From: Bathynomus jamesi
Taxonomy: Eukaryota > Arthropoda > Malacostraca > Isopoda > Cirolanidae
Direction: 5' to 3'
Length of the DNA: 64,000 bases
Assembly: GCA_023014485.1 (NCBI GenBank)
Contig: JAJOZX010000920.1
Location: forward strand, 956,501 to 1,020,500
Both the position numbers and the translations under genes were made by a program. Of the stretch, positions 40,919-52,198 are shown piece by piece. The number at the start of each line of letters is the position of its first letter. The stretch's first letter is position 1. The notes below the pieces were generated by a model. It did not search any database. It had not been told where the DNA came from and saw only the letters and a list, made by a program, of their open reading frames with translations.

Positions 40919-41346
40919 AATAAAACCACGAAGGGAAAAGAAACACAAAGGGGTGCTCAAGCGCTTTCGTCTATTATTTTTTATTTTTTATTTTTTTTTT
41001 TGGTTTATTTCTTTATTTCTTTGTGACATATATATCAATTTGGCATCATCTATTAAATTGATTGTAAACTTCCCTTTTGAGCTTGAATTTGTAGACTCCA
41101 CTTACAATTTTTGTTTTTTTATCTGTTGGTTTATTTCTTTATGGTTATTTAGGCTGTGACATATATATCACTAAGGCACTTTTTATATTTATATTTATTT
41201 TTATTTCTTTATTCTTTTGTGACCTGTTCCATAAACAAGCCATTTGAATTTATATTGAAGGTCGGCCAAAGTGCTAAAAGTGTCATTTTCCCATACAAAT
41301 GTGTTTATCCTCCCACAATTTTTCTTTACTTACTATATATGTATAT

Positions 41347-41412
<66 letters not shown>

Positions 41413-41875
41413 GGTTTTTTATTTGTCGGTTTATTTCTTTATGGTTATTTAGGCTGTGACATATATATCACTAAGGCACTATTTTGTAATTAATTTTTTC
41501 TCAATTTATTTTATATTTATTTTTATTTCTTTATTCTTTTGTGACCTGTTTCATAAACAAGCCATTTGAATTTATATTGAATGTCGGCCGAAGTGCTAAA
41601 AGTGTCAATTTCCCATACAAATGTTGTTTGCTCCTCCCACAATTTTTTCTATGCTTACTATATATATGTATATATATGTATATGTGTATATGTATATATA
41701 TATATATATGTATATATATATGAATATGTATGTATGTATGTTTATGTTTGTAACCTATATATTGCCTTGATCTGTCCTTTCACTCCAGTGTTCCTGAGGA
41801 TGTCATTAGACGAAAGCGCTTGAGCACCCCTCTGTGTTTCTTTTCCCTTCGTGGTTTTATTCATCATAAATATTT
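40912..41875. mobile_element. Penelope-like element ends, no coding core
   Basis: GATGAATAAAACCACGAAGG, AAGAAACACA and GGTGCTCAAGCGCTTTCGTC at 40912-40970 are the complement of 41805-41875. Between them are two direct ~240-bp units, 300 bp apart (41107-41345 and 41412-41665, sharing GGCTGTGACATATATATCAC and AAACAAGCCATTTGAATTTA) and TA-rich tracts. The inverted ends and the CTGAGGATG...CGAAA motif match the style of Penelope-like termini. No RT or GIY-YIG sequence found. Confidence 0.62.
41794..41818 (+). ncRNA. Hammerhead-ribozyme-like core, candidate
   Basis: CTGAGGA, U, then stem GUC / loop AUUA / GAC, then GAAAGCGC. This fits the CUGANGA - stem II - GAAA order with a three-pair stem II. 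It parallels the core at 22038-22067 and a decayed one at 30452. Stem I/III and cleavage site unresolved. Confidence 0.42.
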
Positions 41876-41906
41876 TTCACGTGTCACTTTCGTGAAATAA
41901 TTTTTC

Positions 41907-41949
<43 letters not shown>

Positions 41950-42305
41950 CATATGGAAATATGATAAGGAAATTCATTACTTAATCAAAGGTTAATTTAG
42001 CCTATAAATAATTTGTTCATGAAAAACAATCACGTGAGGCTTATGTATATATTAAGTTCAGTTTTTAACTTCATTAGTAATAGTAATATTGAAAACAATA
42101 AATATGAGTCGAGAGAGATTCTTCTTAGGTGGTATTGGACGGATTTACGTCAAATGAACCTTTGCGGTTTTCAAGCAGCCTCGGGCAAGTTAGGTGAGTT
42201 TTTATGGGTGGCGAGTTTACCTCGTTATACATTTTTTTTCCAGAGATGCTTCCAAAGAAAGGAATGGCAAAATTAAATAGACACTTAAAATTTTATTCTA
42301 TGAGA

Positions 42306-42336
<31 letters not shown>

Positions 42337-42628
42337 CTTAGTGTGTGTAATTACTATATTTGAATGCATTTTTCTTTTATTGTTAATTAAATATACTAGT
42401 GTGAAGGTACGAAATTAATTTTAATTGAAAATAAATGAATAAAGGAATCCTCTTCTTGATTTCGTTGAAATTTCTTTATAAAAATAATAGACTTATCAGT
42501 AGACGTGTATATCTTAGGCATTTAGTGCACACATACCTATCAGAAACATCCCCATATTCTTCGTTCAAGTTATGCATAGAATTAGCTATTTTGATTGTAT
42601 ATTTATTTTCTATATATTTCATGAAATT

Positions 42629-42674
<46 letters not shown>

Positions 42675-42870
42675 ACTGCGTGATGTTAATTAAATCGTAA
42701 GGCTCATAAAATACAGTCTTATATAAAAATAACACCAAACATCCAGGATCGGCAAGTAGAATAAGTTGTGTGTGGGGGGGGGGTTGTGTGTGTGTGTGTG
42801 TGTATGTGTTTAGCCATATACAGAGTCTCTGGAAACTCATCTATAAATAAATAATTAAAATGGTTGGTGT
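41950..42870. other. No gene supported
   Basis: Two open frames (42013-42276 and 42435-42683) have no recognisable domain; TA tracts lie at 42311-42337 and 42632-42672 and (GT)n at 42784-42806. Confidence 0.4.
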
Positions 42871-42879
42871 TTTATTTAA

Positions 42880-43945
42880 TTCGGTTTAATTGTATTTCTT
42901 TATTGTTAATATCGGAATTTGTTTAAATAATTAGTTCTCTTGCTGAACAAATTTAAGCAGAAAGTCGCTCTTGCCTTTAATAATTAAGTAATTAAATTAA
43001 ATGGTTTTGCAAAGCAAATCACCCTAATGAGGTATACCTGAACATAATTAAATTAAAAACATTATTTGGCAACGCATGTAAATAAAAATTAAAATACATG
43101 GTGTAAGGTTGCAACTCACCCTAATAAGGTACACCTGAACACAATTAAATTAAAAAAAACATTATTTGGCAACTCATCTAAATAAAACTTAAAATAAATG
43201 GTGTAAGGTCGCAACTCACCCTAATAAGGTACACCTGAACATAATTAAATTAAAAACAATGACTGGTAACTCATCTAAATAAATAAATATATAGTGCTCT
43301 CTGGTAACCCATCCATACATAAATAAGTGATATCTGGCAACTCACGACCCTCTATATAACAGCTGCTTGGCTCCTGGACGCTCATAATGCGACGGGTTCC
43401 GGTGGAATAAAGAACTCTCTCTCCTTTTTAGGTTAAGGCTTAGGTTAGGCTTCCCTTTAGGGGGTGAGGACATCCCAACTTCTCCCCCAAAGACCCTCCT
43501 TCTTCTCCTTTCTCTCCCTCTCTTAGGTTAAGGCTAGCCCTTTGGGGTGAGATTATCCTCCCTTCTCTCCCCGAAGCTACCTCCCTCCCCCTTTGCAGCA
43601 TTGACTTGTTGCATAACCCCTTCCCCCCTTTGCAGCATTGATTTGTTGAATAACCCCTCCCCTCATTGCATAACCCCTCCCCTTCATTGCATAACCCCTT
43701 GCAACAGTCCCCCCTTTTGCTACATTGATCAACATTACATTGCAACATTCGTGCACTGTCCCATTTTGCGCCCATACTACTCATGCACACGCGCTTGTGC
43801 GAACGAAAACATAAATATCGTTAGGGTCCTCCCAGAACAGAGATTTTCCAAACGTGTAAGGATGAAAGCCCTACATTGAGCGGTTCCGAGAAAAACGCCG
43901 GACAGACAGAAGGACAGAAATTGTGTATTATTATTATAGATATGC
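42880..43945 (+). repeat. Dispersed repeat family A, copy 3 (most complete)
   Basis: Starts with three tandem units of ~98-101 bp (43017, 43113, 43214; CAACTCACCCTAATAAGGTA, CCTGAACA-AATTAAATTAAA), then GCTGCTTGGCTCCTGGACGC and TAATGCGACGGGTTCCGGTG, a C/T-rich module with TTGCAGCATTGATTTGTTG and TTGCATAACCCC, and a terminal GGACAGACAGAAGGACAGA with TTATTATTATAG. Related copies at 28.8-29.9 kb and, inverted, 33.2-32.6 kb. Retrotransposon-like tail, no ORF. Confidence 0.75.
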
Positions 43946-44074
43946 TCTAATTTCAATTATATGCACTTAACCCCCCCCCCCCCACATATGCTTTTTTCCA
44001 AATTCCGGTCTCTAATTATAATATACGTGTGGATGATCAAAGATAAAAGTGAAAAAGAGAAGTAATGAACGTAC

Positions 44075-46656
44075 TTCAACTGCTTTTGAAGCAAGCATTA
44101 ACTTCAAAGCTGCTATGCCTTCTGGAAACATGGCTGCATACATCAAAGCTGTTTTCCCTTCGATTGAAGTCACAGTGACGTCCGTGTCATATCTGGCGAG
44201 TAGTATCATCGCGATGTCATATGACCCGTCAGCTAACGCTCTCAAAAGAGGACTTTTACCCTCTACATCAGAAATATTTATTAGTATAATTTCGCTTTCA
44301 AGAAGTATTTCAACTCCTTCTTTTGAATGCTTTCTTACAGCATGCATTAATGCAGTAGCACTAAAATTGTCTGTTTGATTAATATTTACATCTTTTCTTG
44401 ATACAAGCAGTGAAAGAACTGCGTTCTGTTTGTGACGAGCCGCTAATATGATTGCCGATGAACCATCAAATGAAATAATATTAGACTTATTTCTGGATGT
44501 GAGAAAGAAGGCGGACAATCTCTTCTAAACCAAAGATGCACGCATACATTAGAGCAGTATTTCCTTCATTATCCATTATATTGACGTCTATATCTTCATG
44601 CTCCAGCAAGAGTCGACTACATTCTAAAAGGTTTCCTTTTGAGGAGTGTATGAGAGGAGTTTTGCATCTCCACTTCTTTTATTAACAGCAATTCGAGGAT
44701 GAATCAGAAGACATTTGGTTACCTTTATGTTCCCTTGCCTTCCCGCAGCTATTGAAAGCGGTGTTTCATCTCCATTTAAAACATTAACATGCGTCATAGG
44801 AAACTGAATAAGTAGTTCAGCAATATCATCATGTTTCGTCTCTATGGCATAAAAAAGAGCTGTCATTCCTGCTACCGTAGGTAGGTTAGGATTTATATCT
44901 GGATGGCGTAACAGAGAAGCTGTCACTTCATATAATCCAGAGTGGACTGCTATTGTTAGGGCAGTACGTCCATCCCTATCTTGCAGATTCACTTTTGTCT
45001 TAGAGTTATTGATGAGACAATTAATAACTCTTAGTTGACCATAAATAGTGGCATATATTAGAGGTGTTCGTCCACAAGCATCACTAGCATTAGCTTTTAT
45101 ATCATCATGAGCTAGAAGTAGGTTCACTATCAAAACATGGCCATGTATGGAAGCTACAATCAGAGGAGTTAAACCGTCCTCATCTACTTCATTTACATTC
45201 AGACTTGGAACCTTTAAAAAGATTTTTACAACTTCCGTCTGTCCCATTTCAATAGCCCAAGCGAAAGATGTTTTGCCAGTTCTTTGACGCCAACTAAAGT
45301 ACGGTCCATTTTCTAAAAGTTTTTCTACGTCGTCAGTATTTTCTATTTCAGCTTCTAAAGAAAAATTATCAAAATTCTTTGATTGCTTTCTCTTTTCGTT
45401 AGAAAACCCTGAGTCAGAACCGCTTCTTGAACGACTGCCGGAGGTATTAGTTGTAAGATATATATATTGTGAAGTAAATGTTCAATATCTGTATTTCCTA
45501 AATTATGAGCCCAGTTATGTGCAGTTTTGCCAGTTTTATCTTTGGATAATGGATCTACGCGTGTGTCGCGTAATAACGTTTTCACCACTACAATCTGGTT
45601 GCATCTTGCAGCCCACATCAATGCCGTTAGCCCATGGGCATCGGTTTTATCAGGCTCTAAAGCTTTGTACTGAAGTAGAAGCTCAATAACGTGAACAGCA
45701 CCTTGCTTTGTTGCCCACATAAGAGCCGTAAGTCCTTGATCATCTTCTTCATTAATGTTTGAATCTGGATGAGATAAAAGCTTTTTAACTGTTGTTCGCT
45801 GTCCGTTTCTTGCAGACATTATGAGGGCAGTATAACTGTGACGAGATCTTCTTTGAATGTCACATCCACGTTCCCATAATAAACATGTTAAAACATCCTC
45901 ATGCCCAGATGCAGCAGCCATCATTAATGGCGATATACCTTCATTATTAGTTAAGTCAGGCTCTACTTCTGGATGCCGCAGAAGTATAAAAACACAATTA
46001 GCATGTCCCACTCTTGAAGCATACATTATAGCTGTAGCTCCGTGATTATCTTGAGCATTTATGTCGATTTCAGGATTTTTAACAAATGCACTAACTACAT
46101 CTGAATGTCCATACTGTGCTGCTCTCATCAGAGCAGAAATTTTATCTTTTGTAGCATCATTAATATTGACTAACTCATGTTTTAATATGTAACCTGCAAT
46201 GTCGGCATAACCTGCTTCGGCGGCCATTATTAAAGAAGTCCGCCCTACTTTATCTTTTCTGGTGATATTAGCGCCCCGCTTCAGCAGTAATACAAAAATA
46301 TCAAAATGTCCAAGTAATATAGCCCACATCAAAGGATCCAATCCGTTTTTATCAGCTACTGTTAAGTCTGCTCCACTATCAAGTAAAATCAAGAGACACC
46401 CTACTGAGCCACCAGCAGCGGCCCATAGTAAACCAGTTGAGCCATCAGGGGCGGGCTTATTGATGGATGTACGATAAGATGTCGCCAAAAGTCGGATAAC
46501 TTCCACATGATCCTGAATTGACGCTTGCATGAGTGCTGTCTCTCCTGAATTGTTTGCAAGGTCAGGTTCTGTATTGGGATGAGCTAAAAACAGTCTAACC
46601 ACATTTACATGTCCGCCTCTTGTACCCCACATTAGAGCACTCCATCCTTTACAGTC
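44075..46656 (-). pseudogene. Ankyrin-repeat gene, exon B (about two dozen repeats), frameshifted
   Basis: Acceptor TTTCTTATAG (complement of 46657 onward) and donor GTACGT (complement of 44069-44074) bound an 860-codon exon of about 33-residue repeats (for example DKTDAHGLTALMWAARCNQI and EVDEDGLTPLIVASIHGHV). The repeats form helix-turn-helix stacks for protein binding. A Ser-rich non-ankyrin linker (SGSRSRSGSDSGF) lies near 45400. Three frame changes: at the ATATATATAT run near 45468, at an A run near 44668, and at CTTCTTTCTC near 44510. Two of these lie in simple-sequence runs, so assembly error or slippage is plausible. No kinase, death or transmembrane domain is visible, so the gene family is not identified. 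Confidence 0.85.
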
Positions 46657-46758
46657 CTATAAGAAATTGACGTTCTTTAATATTGCATGCCTACTGTCAC
46701 AAATTGGCCTAATAAAACTGTAACATTGTAGCTCTAATATAGTAAGCCAAAATCTTAC
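46657..46758 (-). other. Intron between ankyrin exons A and B
   Basis: 102 bp, begins GTAAGATTTTGG and ends TTTCTTATAG on the minus strand. Phase 0: exon A ends NVNLQ and exon B begins DCKGWSALMWG, which together make a proper ankyrin repeat junction. Confidence 0.85.
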
Positions 46759-46946
46759 CTGCAAATTCACGTTGGTAGTGGAATGTTGTAGTATCGCGGC
46801 CACGACCGCTTCATGACCTCTTCCAGCAGCATACATAAGGGCAGACTCACCGTCTTCATCTTGCCAATTAACATCAACACCCGCAGCAAGAAGTTGCGAG
46901 ACTGTTTCAACGTCTCCTGAGTCAGCTGCTTTTAATAACCGATCTT
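46759..46946 (-). CDS. Ankyrin-repeat gene, exon A
   Basis: Minus-strand exon between acceptor ATTTTACTTTATAG (complement of 46947 onward) and donor GTAAGA. Encodes EDRLLKAADSGDVETVSQLL, AAGVDVNWQDEDGESALMYA, AGRGHEAVVAAILQ: the first repeats of the array. It has no initiator in frame within the exon, so at least one upstream exon should lie above 46950; I did not find it. No damage. Confidence 0.82.
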
Positions 46947-47003
46947 CTATAAAGTAAAATACGTAGTTGAAACCACAGAAACTTAAATAATACGTAAAGT
47001 TAA

Positions 47004-47078
47004 TACAGGGTGTCACGTGAGTGAATATGAAGTGTACATGCATATTCATTCGCGTGACTTTATGAGCACCCTGTACTT
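47004..47078. repeat. Mini-palindrome with CAGGGTG ends
   Basis: ACAGGGTGTCACGTGAGTGA and its imperfect complement TCATTCGCGTGACTTTATGA-GCACCCTGTA enclose an AT-rich centre. 75 bp, flanked by TA: a mariner-derived micro-MITE, upstream of ankyrin exon A. Confidence 0.75.
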
Positions 47079-47367
47079 ATAGCAGTATAGCTCAATTTAT
47101 GGGAAACATTTTGAGAATAAGGGTGAAGCATACGAGAATTTTAAACCGTGTCCTTATTGTGAAATACTTCTAAATAAATAATTTTAATAAAACTAAGAAG
47201 TTTTTTTGTGAGAATTATCCTGTTTCATATATGAAACTGCTCTTGCAAGCACTCAATATGTCATTTTTATCCAATTAATCATCCATCATATAAGAATCCC
47301 TCATCCAAATCAGAAATTGAACATCTGTACCGTACTTTAAACTTATCTTCTTTGTGCAACTGAAAGG

Positions 47368-47422
<55 letters not shown>

Positions 47423-47423
<1 letters not shown>

Positions 47424-47700
47424 ACGTAAAGAACGACGCTTGTATAGGAAAATATTCCGCGCAAGATGAGGAGAGAAAACGAAACAAATGAAAAAATGAG
47501 GTAACCACCCGGGAATCGAACCCGGGATCTTCCGATTGCAGGTCAGATATGATAACCATTACACCATGGGCCTCACTCGAACAAATGCCGTAATTCTCCT
47601 ACATACGCGCAGAAACCAATGCCTCAAGGGGGCACCTCCCGCATGCCGTACATTATATACATTTTAACTGCAAACACGCAGTATAATTAACGTAAAGAAC
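47423..47700 (-). repeat. tRNA-like foldback SINE, copy 3 (minus)
   Basis: Carries CGTAAAGAACGACGCTTGTA, TATTCCGCGCAAGATGAGG, the tRNA-like core (47500-47572, minus) and ATTCTCCTACATACGCGCAG. It is arranged head to head with copy 4, so 47423-47510 and 47833-47930 are inverted repeats. Confidence 0.8.
47500..47572 (-). ncRNA. tRNA-like SINE core
   Basis: Minus strand: GGCCCATGGTGTAATGGTTA start (like the 5' half of tRNA-Gln), loop CCTGCAA, T-arm GGGTTCGATTCCCGG. Acceptor pairing is poor, as in the other copies. Confidence 0.68.
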
Positions 47701-47935
47701 GACGCTTGTATAGGAGAATATTCCGCGCGTATGTAGGAGAATTACGGCATTTATTCGAGTGAGGCCCATGGTGTAATGGTTATCATATCTGACCGGCAAT
47801 CGGAAGATCCCGGGTTCGATTCCCGGGTGGTTACCTCATTTTTTCATTTGTTTCGTTCTCTCTCCTCATCTTGCGCGGAATATTCTCCTATACAAGCGTC
47901 GTTCTTTACGTTAATTATACTGCGTGTTTGCAGTT
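47685..47935 (+). repeat. tRNA-like foldback SINE, copy 4
   Basis: Shares GACGCTTGTATAGGAGAATA, TATGTAGGAGAATTACGGCA, tRNA-like core 47763-47835, then CATCTTGCGCGGAATATTCT and TATACTGCGTGTTTGCAGTT. A (TA)n tract follows. Confidence 0.8.
47763..47835 (+). ncRNA. tRNA-like SINE core
   Basis: GGCCCATGGTGTAATGGTTA, anticodon-arm hairpin TCTGA / CCGGCAA / TCGGA, perfect T-arm CCGGGTTCGATTCCCGG. Central loop triplet GGC. C at position 33 and weak acceptor stem argue against a tRNA gene. Confidence 0.7.
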
Positions 47936-47937
47936 AA

Positions 47938-47989
<52 letters not shown>

Positions 47990-47992
<3 letters not shown>

Positions 47993-49475
47993 GACCTAGT
48001 TTTAACCGTTTAAGGTGATAATGATTTAATTGTATGCTAGTGATTAATTGATGCAATGACTGATTGCTTATTAATGAAAGGCTATTTGAGTAGGTCCACC
48101 ATACTATTGGAAGTGACAGGAATGGCAGCGAGGTCACCAGCTTGGTTTACACCCAAGCAAATTAATATTAAGGTTATAAAAGACACCTTATAGTTTTTTG
48201 TTTTTATTATGAAAATAGAGCCGTTATTTATTCACTGTGATATAACAAAGAATTGACAGTAATTAATTGATAGTTTTACGTTATGCTTATGGCATAGACT
48301 TAGCTAACAAGATGAAATGTTAATAGCTTAATTGACATGTAATAAGTAATGTACTCATTGATGGTATGTAAATGGCATGCGACATGGAACATTGAATGGG
48401 CCTAGTAAATGATATAAAGAATGCACGTGCGTTTGGTACATTGAATAGAATACGTGACTCTGATTAAGTAGGCTAAATGATTGCATGGATGCACATAGAA
48501 TAACTGATGCGGCCTAATAATAATGGATTGAAATGCTTGACAATGATTACACAAAATATCGTTTATATATAAGACCATTATGTGATGTTAAGTGATTACG
48601 CCAAGAGAATATTTAGTTAACACACAATATATGAAATGAACATAATAACGGATGATACGCGGAATTACGGTATTGAAATGACACTTGAATTGTAGAACAG
48701 GCCTACTGCGTTCTTTCACGAGAGTCAGTTGGAATGATTACACACTTTGGGAGTATAGCCTACCGTTCGGCGGTAGGCTAATGTAGGCTTCACAAGAGTA
48801 CTTAGAATAGGAGGTACTTATCTTAGGACGATGTAACCCTGTTGAAGGCGGGTTGAAGACGAACCTATTAACGTAGATTCGAGTTGTCGTTGTCCGTTAA
48901 GCCTCTCGAGATGATGGATGTAGACTTCGTGGAGGCCTGAGGTGATGTTACTTCTCGAGGTGCAGGCTGGCCTTATGATCTTGCAGGCGTAGGCCTGTGG
49001 TGCTGAATATATCTCGAGGAATGTGGAGAAACTTGAAGGCCGACCAGGCAAACCGCAGGCCCGAAGCGATTCCGGTTGGGCCTCGAAGGATTGCTTCTGC
49101 AGGCGGTCTGTAGATCTTACTTGATGATAAATTGTAGGCCTTGAAGAAAGTAGCAGGCCGCGCCCCCGGCAAGGGGGCCGGAAGGCGGTTGGTGGACGTG
49201 TTGCTCACGTTCGATAATGTGGTGACGAGTGAGTGAGAATGAGTGTGAGTGGAAGCTCGCTTTTAGACGTAGGACTTCGCGCCAAATCTTAAGACGCCTT
49301 CTCCGCGCGTCCTTTCGTTGATAAGGGCTTACGTTCGCGCCTTTTGGGAAGAAACAGACGTTCCCATTGTTTGACTCTTGCCCACGTGTGTTTTCCAAGA
49401 ACCTTTGATGATAGCGTGGAAGCAAAAGATTTCTGTCTATTTGCTGGTCTATTTCTTGTCGATCCGCTACATATA
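47990..49475. other. No gene recognised; possible solo LTR
   Basis: A long AT-rich part followed by a G/C-richer part (48780-49340) with AGGCC-rich sequence, bounded by TA tracts. The minus-strand reading would begin TGTAGCGGATCGACAAG, LTR-like, but no paired copy, primer site or coding domain exists in the window. Open frames here lack domains. Confidence 0.3.
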
Positions 49476-49478
49476 CAG

Positions 49479-49563
<85 letters not shown>

Positions 49564-49564
49564 T

Positions 49565-49821
49565 ACTGCGTGTTTGCAGTTATAATGTATAAATGTTACG
49601 GCATGCGGGAGGTGCCCCTTTGGGGCATTGGTTTCTGCGCGTATGTAGAGGAATTACGAGCATTTGTTTGGGTGAGGCCTATGGTGTAGTGGTTAGCATG
49701 TCTGACCGGCAATCGGAAGATCCCGGGTTCGATTCCCGGGTAGGTACCTCATTTTTTCAATTGTTTCGTTCTTTCGCTCTCATCTTGCGCGGATAAGTCT
49801 CCTATACAAAGCGTCGTTCTT

Positions 49822-49825
<4 letters not shown>
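49565..49825 (+). repeat. tRNA-like foldback SINE, copy 5
   Basis: TATACTGCGTGTTTGCAGTT, CATGCGGGAGGTGCCCC, TGGTTTCTGCGCGTATGTAG, tRNA-like core 49676-49748, CATCTTGCGCGGATAAGTC and CGTCGTTCTTTAC. Bracketed by TA tracts. Confidence 0.8.
49676..49748 (+). ncRNA. tRNA-like SINE core
   Basis: GGCCTATGGTGTAGTGGTTA, loop CCGGCAA, T-arm CCGGGTTCGATTCCCGG, ending TAGGTACC. This copy pairs best at the acceptor end but still has C at position 33. Confidence 0.7.
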
Positions 49826-49865
<40 letters not shown>

Positions 49866-49867
<2 letters not shown>

Positions 49868-50600
49868 GAAGGAAATTACTTCAGGAAGACGTAAATTTTT
49901 ATTTCCCAACACCAATACAGTTTTGGGTCCTCGCGAGCCCTTGTCAATTGGTAATGACTGTATAAACAGAGAACAGAGTTTATATACAACTGGAAGTTAA
50001 TTATCAGGGATTAGCTGACTGAATCTTCCCATCCTCTTCTCAGAGGATAGCTAAGTGACCCCTCTGATAAGTGACCCCTCTGACCCAGCTTTGACCTGAT
50101 GGATGTACCTCTGTTGCTTCTGGATTTTTGGATGGTAATGTTACAAAATTCTTAATTTTTAATTCTGTTTAAAGTGCTGACAACGCAAAGGTCATAATAG
50201 CACTAATAATACATTTATTTTAATTTAGAAAATTTACTGATAGTAAAAGTTGTTCCAACAGATGCAGCATCAATTTATAAAATGTTCCAAATATTGAGTC
50301 AATATAAATTTTTACCAGAAAATGAGTTAATAAAAATAGGTAGGGGTGTGTGAGGTGGGGGAACTGCTACATAACATCTTTGGGGGTGTCTAGTCTAGCG
50401 TTACAGAATGTTACAAGGAGGTGGGGGATGTCAAGTTTAGCCAAAATATCGTTACAGAACACTGAACAACAAATTTTTACTTTTATTCTCTCTCAGCAAC
50501 AAACAAAGCTGGTCTATATGAAGTCGGCGCTGCTGATTCCGAAAATGTTATTCATTTTGGTATATCACGCATAGTTTCCATGAAATCTTAAAAAATATTA
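49866..50600. other. No gene; Penelope-style terminus at left
   Basis: 49866-49950 read on the minus strand (TTGACAAGGGCTCGCGAGGA, CCCAAAACTGTATTGGTG, TTACGTCTTCCTGAAGTAAT) resembles the layout of Penelope-like termini, with the ribozyme-like core bases altered. The remainder is AT-rich with no domain. Confidence 0.35.
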
Positions 50601-50605
50601 TACAA

Positions 50606-52146
50606 TGTCGTAACCATGCAATTGGCATGCAGAAATGTTAGTTTTAAGATTTTTATTTTGTTCGCAAAAAGCCAAGCGTTTTGGGTTATGAATATTCATA
50701 AAGGCATAAGTTAAAGATGTTTTCGAAAATAGAACGATCGTTCTATTTCGTGTTGTTCTCAGGGGAAGAGGAAACCCAAAACCGCTTGGCCGCGGAGATT
50801 TACAACTAAAGGTTCCAGATGTACAAATGGTTAGTTTCGCTTTCACATGAGGTTGTGACTTTTATAACGCAGACTCGAAGACGCCGACAAAGTTGAACCA
50901 CGAGGGGGTCATAAACTTAGGGCTTCGAATCTGTTAGCTATATTTAAATGTATTTTGGGAAGAAGGAGGGGTCTATACTCGGAAATCAGGTCCAGCTCCA
51001 ATCAGGGGGCCCAGGATCCTGGGAAACGTAGTAAAGACGCCTTCTTTCCCTCTTGTATGGGTAATAGCCTTCTGGAGGGACGATCTTAGGAAAACGAATG
51101 ATTTGATAGGTTTGCAGAATATTGGAAGGCGGGGACCTTCAAAATTGTAAAGTAAATTCGAAAATTGTTAAGTAGTTGTAGTCGTTCCTCCTTGAAGTTA
51201 ACTGTGGTTAAACAAAACCCTGTAGACTTGTGGCGTAATAAACTTTAAAACGGAAAGTATACCATGTCATTAGCTTACGCGGAAATCGGCGCGTAAAAGA
51301 AAGAAAAGGTTATTGTTAACGACCTAAACCGATAATTTGATTGTAGCTTAATTAATGTTAACCAACGGACCAAGAGTTTTGTGAACTTTCTCTTAATTTA
51401 ATTTGGCTCCAAGTAAATGCTAAACGGGGTACGTCTGAGCCCTAGTTCCTGAATCCGTCAATTTGGGTTCAGAAGAAAGTCCCGTTAGTTGAGATACTGT
51501 AGCTTGCAAATTTTGAGCGGGCCGTAAATCTACGGTCGTACGCAGCACAAGTGGGAGTAAGTTTGTCTCCGCCAGTAGTAAGTAAATTGATTCTTTGAAT
51601 ATCTGGGTCGAATTGCGACCACTTCATTTCTTGTTATTTATTTTGTTGCACTAAAATATAAAACCCCTCGATCTATAAATTATTTCATTCAGCTAACTGT
51701 TCATCTTTGCTTTAGATTTATCATTGTTGATCAATTTATCGATTTAACTTCATCAAACGGTGAACTTTGTCTTTGACGTTAAGATTATTGTATTGACTGA
51801 AATTTTATATATGTAATTCAGAATAAACTATTAAATGCATGTACTGTGTCGAGTAACATTTAATAAAATTTATAAGAGGGCGTGTGTTGTTTTAAATACC
51901 TTGTGATAGACCCCTCTTGTTAGCTGGGGAAAATTAACGTTCAAAGTAGGCTTGTGGAAAGCCGAAGGAACCTAGCCTATCAATTTAAAGGGCCATCCGT
52001 CTTGGGTAGGCCGAATAATCCTGGACGAAAATAAGAGATAAAATCACCGGGTACGCCCAACTTAAAGGGTGCCCGTGAAGTGAATTAAAGTCAGAGAATG
52101 GGTGTTCAATACCATAAATAAATATACGGATTGGGCGCGTACGTCA
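50606..52146 (+). repeat. Gypsy 5' LTR
   Basis: TGTCGTAACCATGCAATTGG ... GCGCGTACGTCA, 1541 bp, TG...CA bounded. Contains TATAAAACCCC near 51657 and GAATAAACT near 51822 as possible TATA box and poly(A) signal. Differences from the 3' LTR are mostly one-base gaps. Confidence 0.95.
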
Positions 52147-52148
52147 TA

Positions 52149-52167
52149 TGGTGTCAGAAGTGGGATT
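52149..52167 (+). promoter_or_regulatory. Primer binding site, tRNA-Leu type
   Basis: TGGTGTCAGAAGTGGGATT, 2 bp after the LTR, is complementary to the CCA-bearing 3' end of a eukaryotic tRNA-Leu (from family knowledge). It would prime minus-strand cDNA synthesis. Confidence 0.82.
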
Positions 52168-52198
52168 CTATTGCAAGGTATTTATCGCAAGAGTGTAA

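Noticed and set aside
46947..47049. Methionine start of the ankyrin frame at 47049
   Set aside because: A clear TTTACTTTATAG acceptor at 46947 shows that the upstream part is intronic.
47990..49475. Solo LTR
   Set aside because: The TGTAGCGG start on the minus strand is suggestive, but there is no matching CA end, target duplication or second copy, so I list it only as a possibility.
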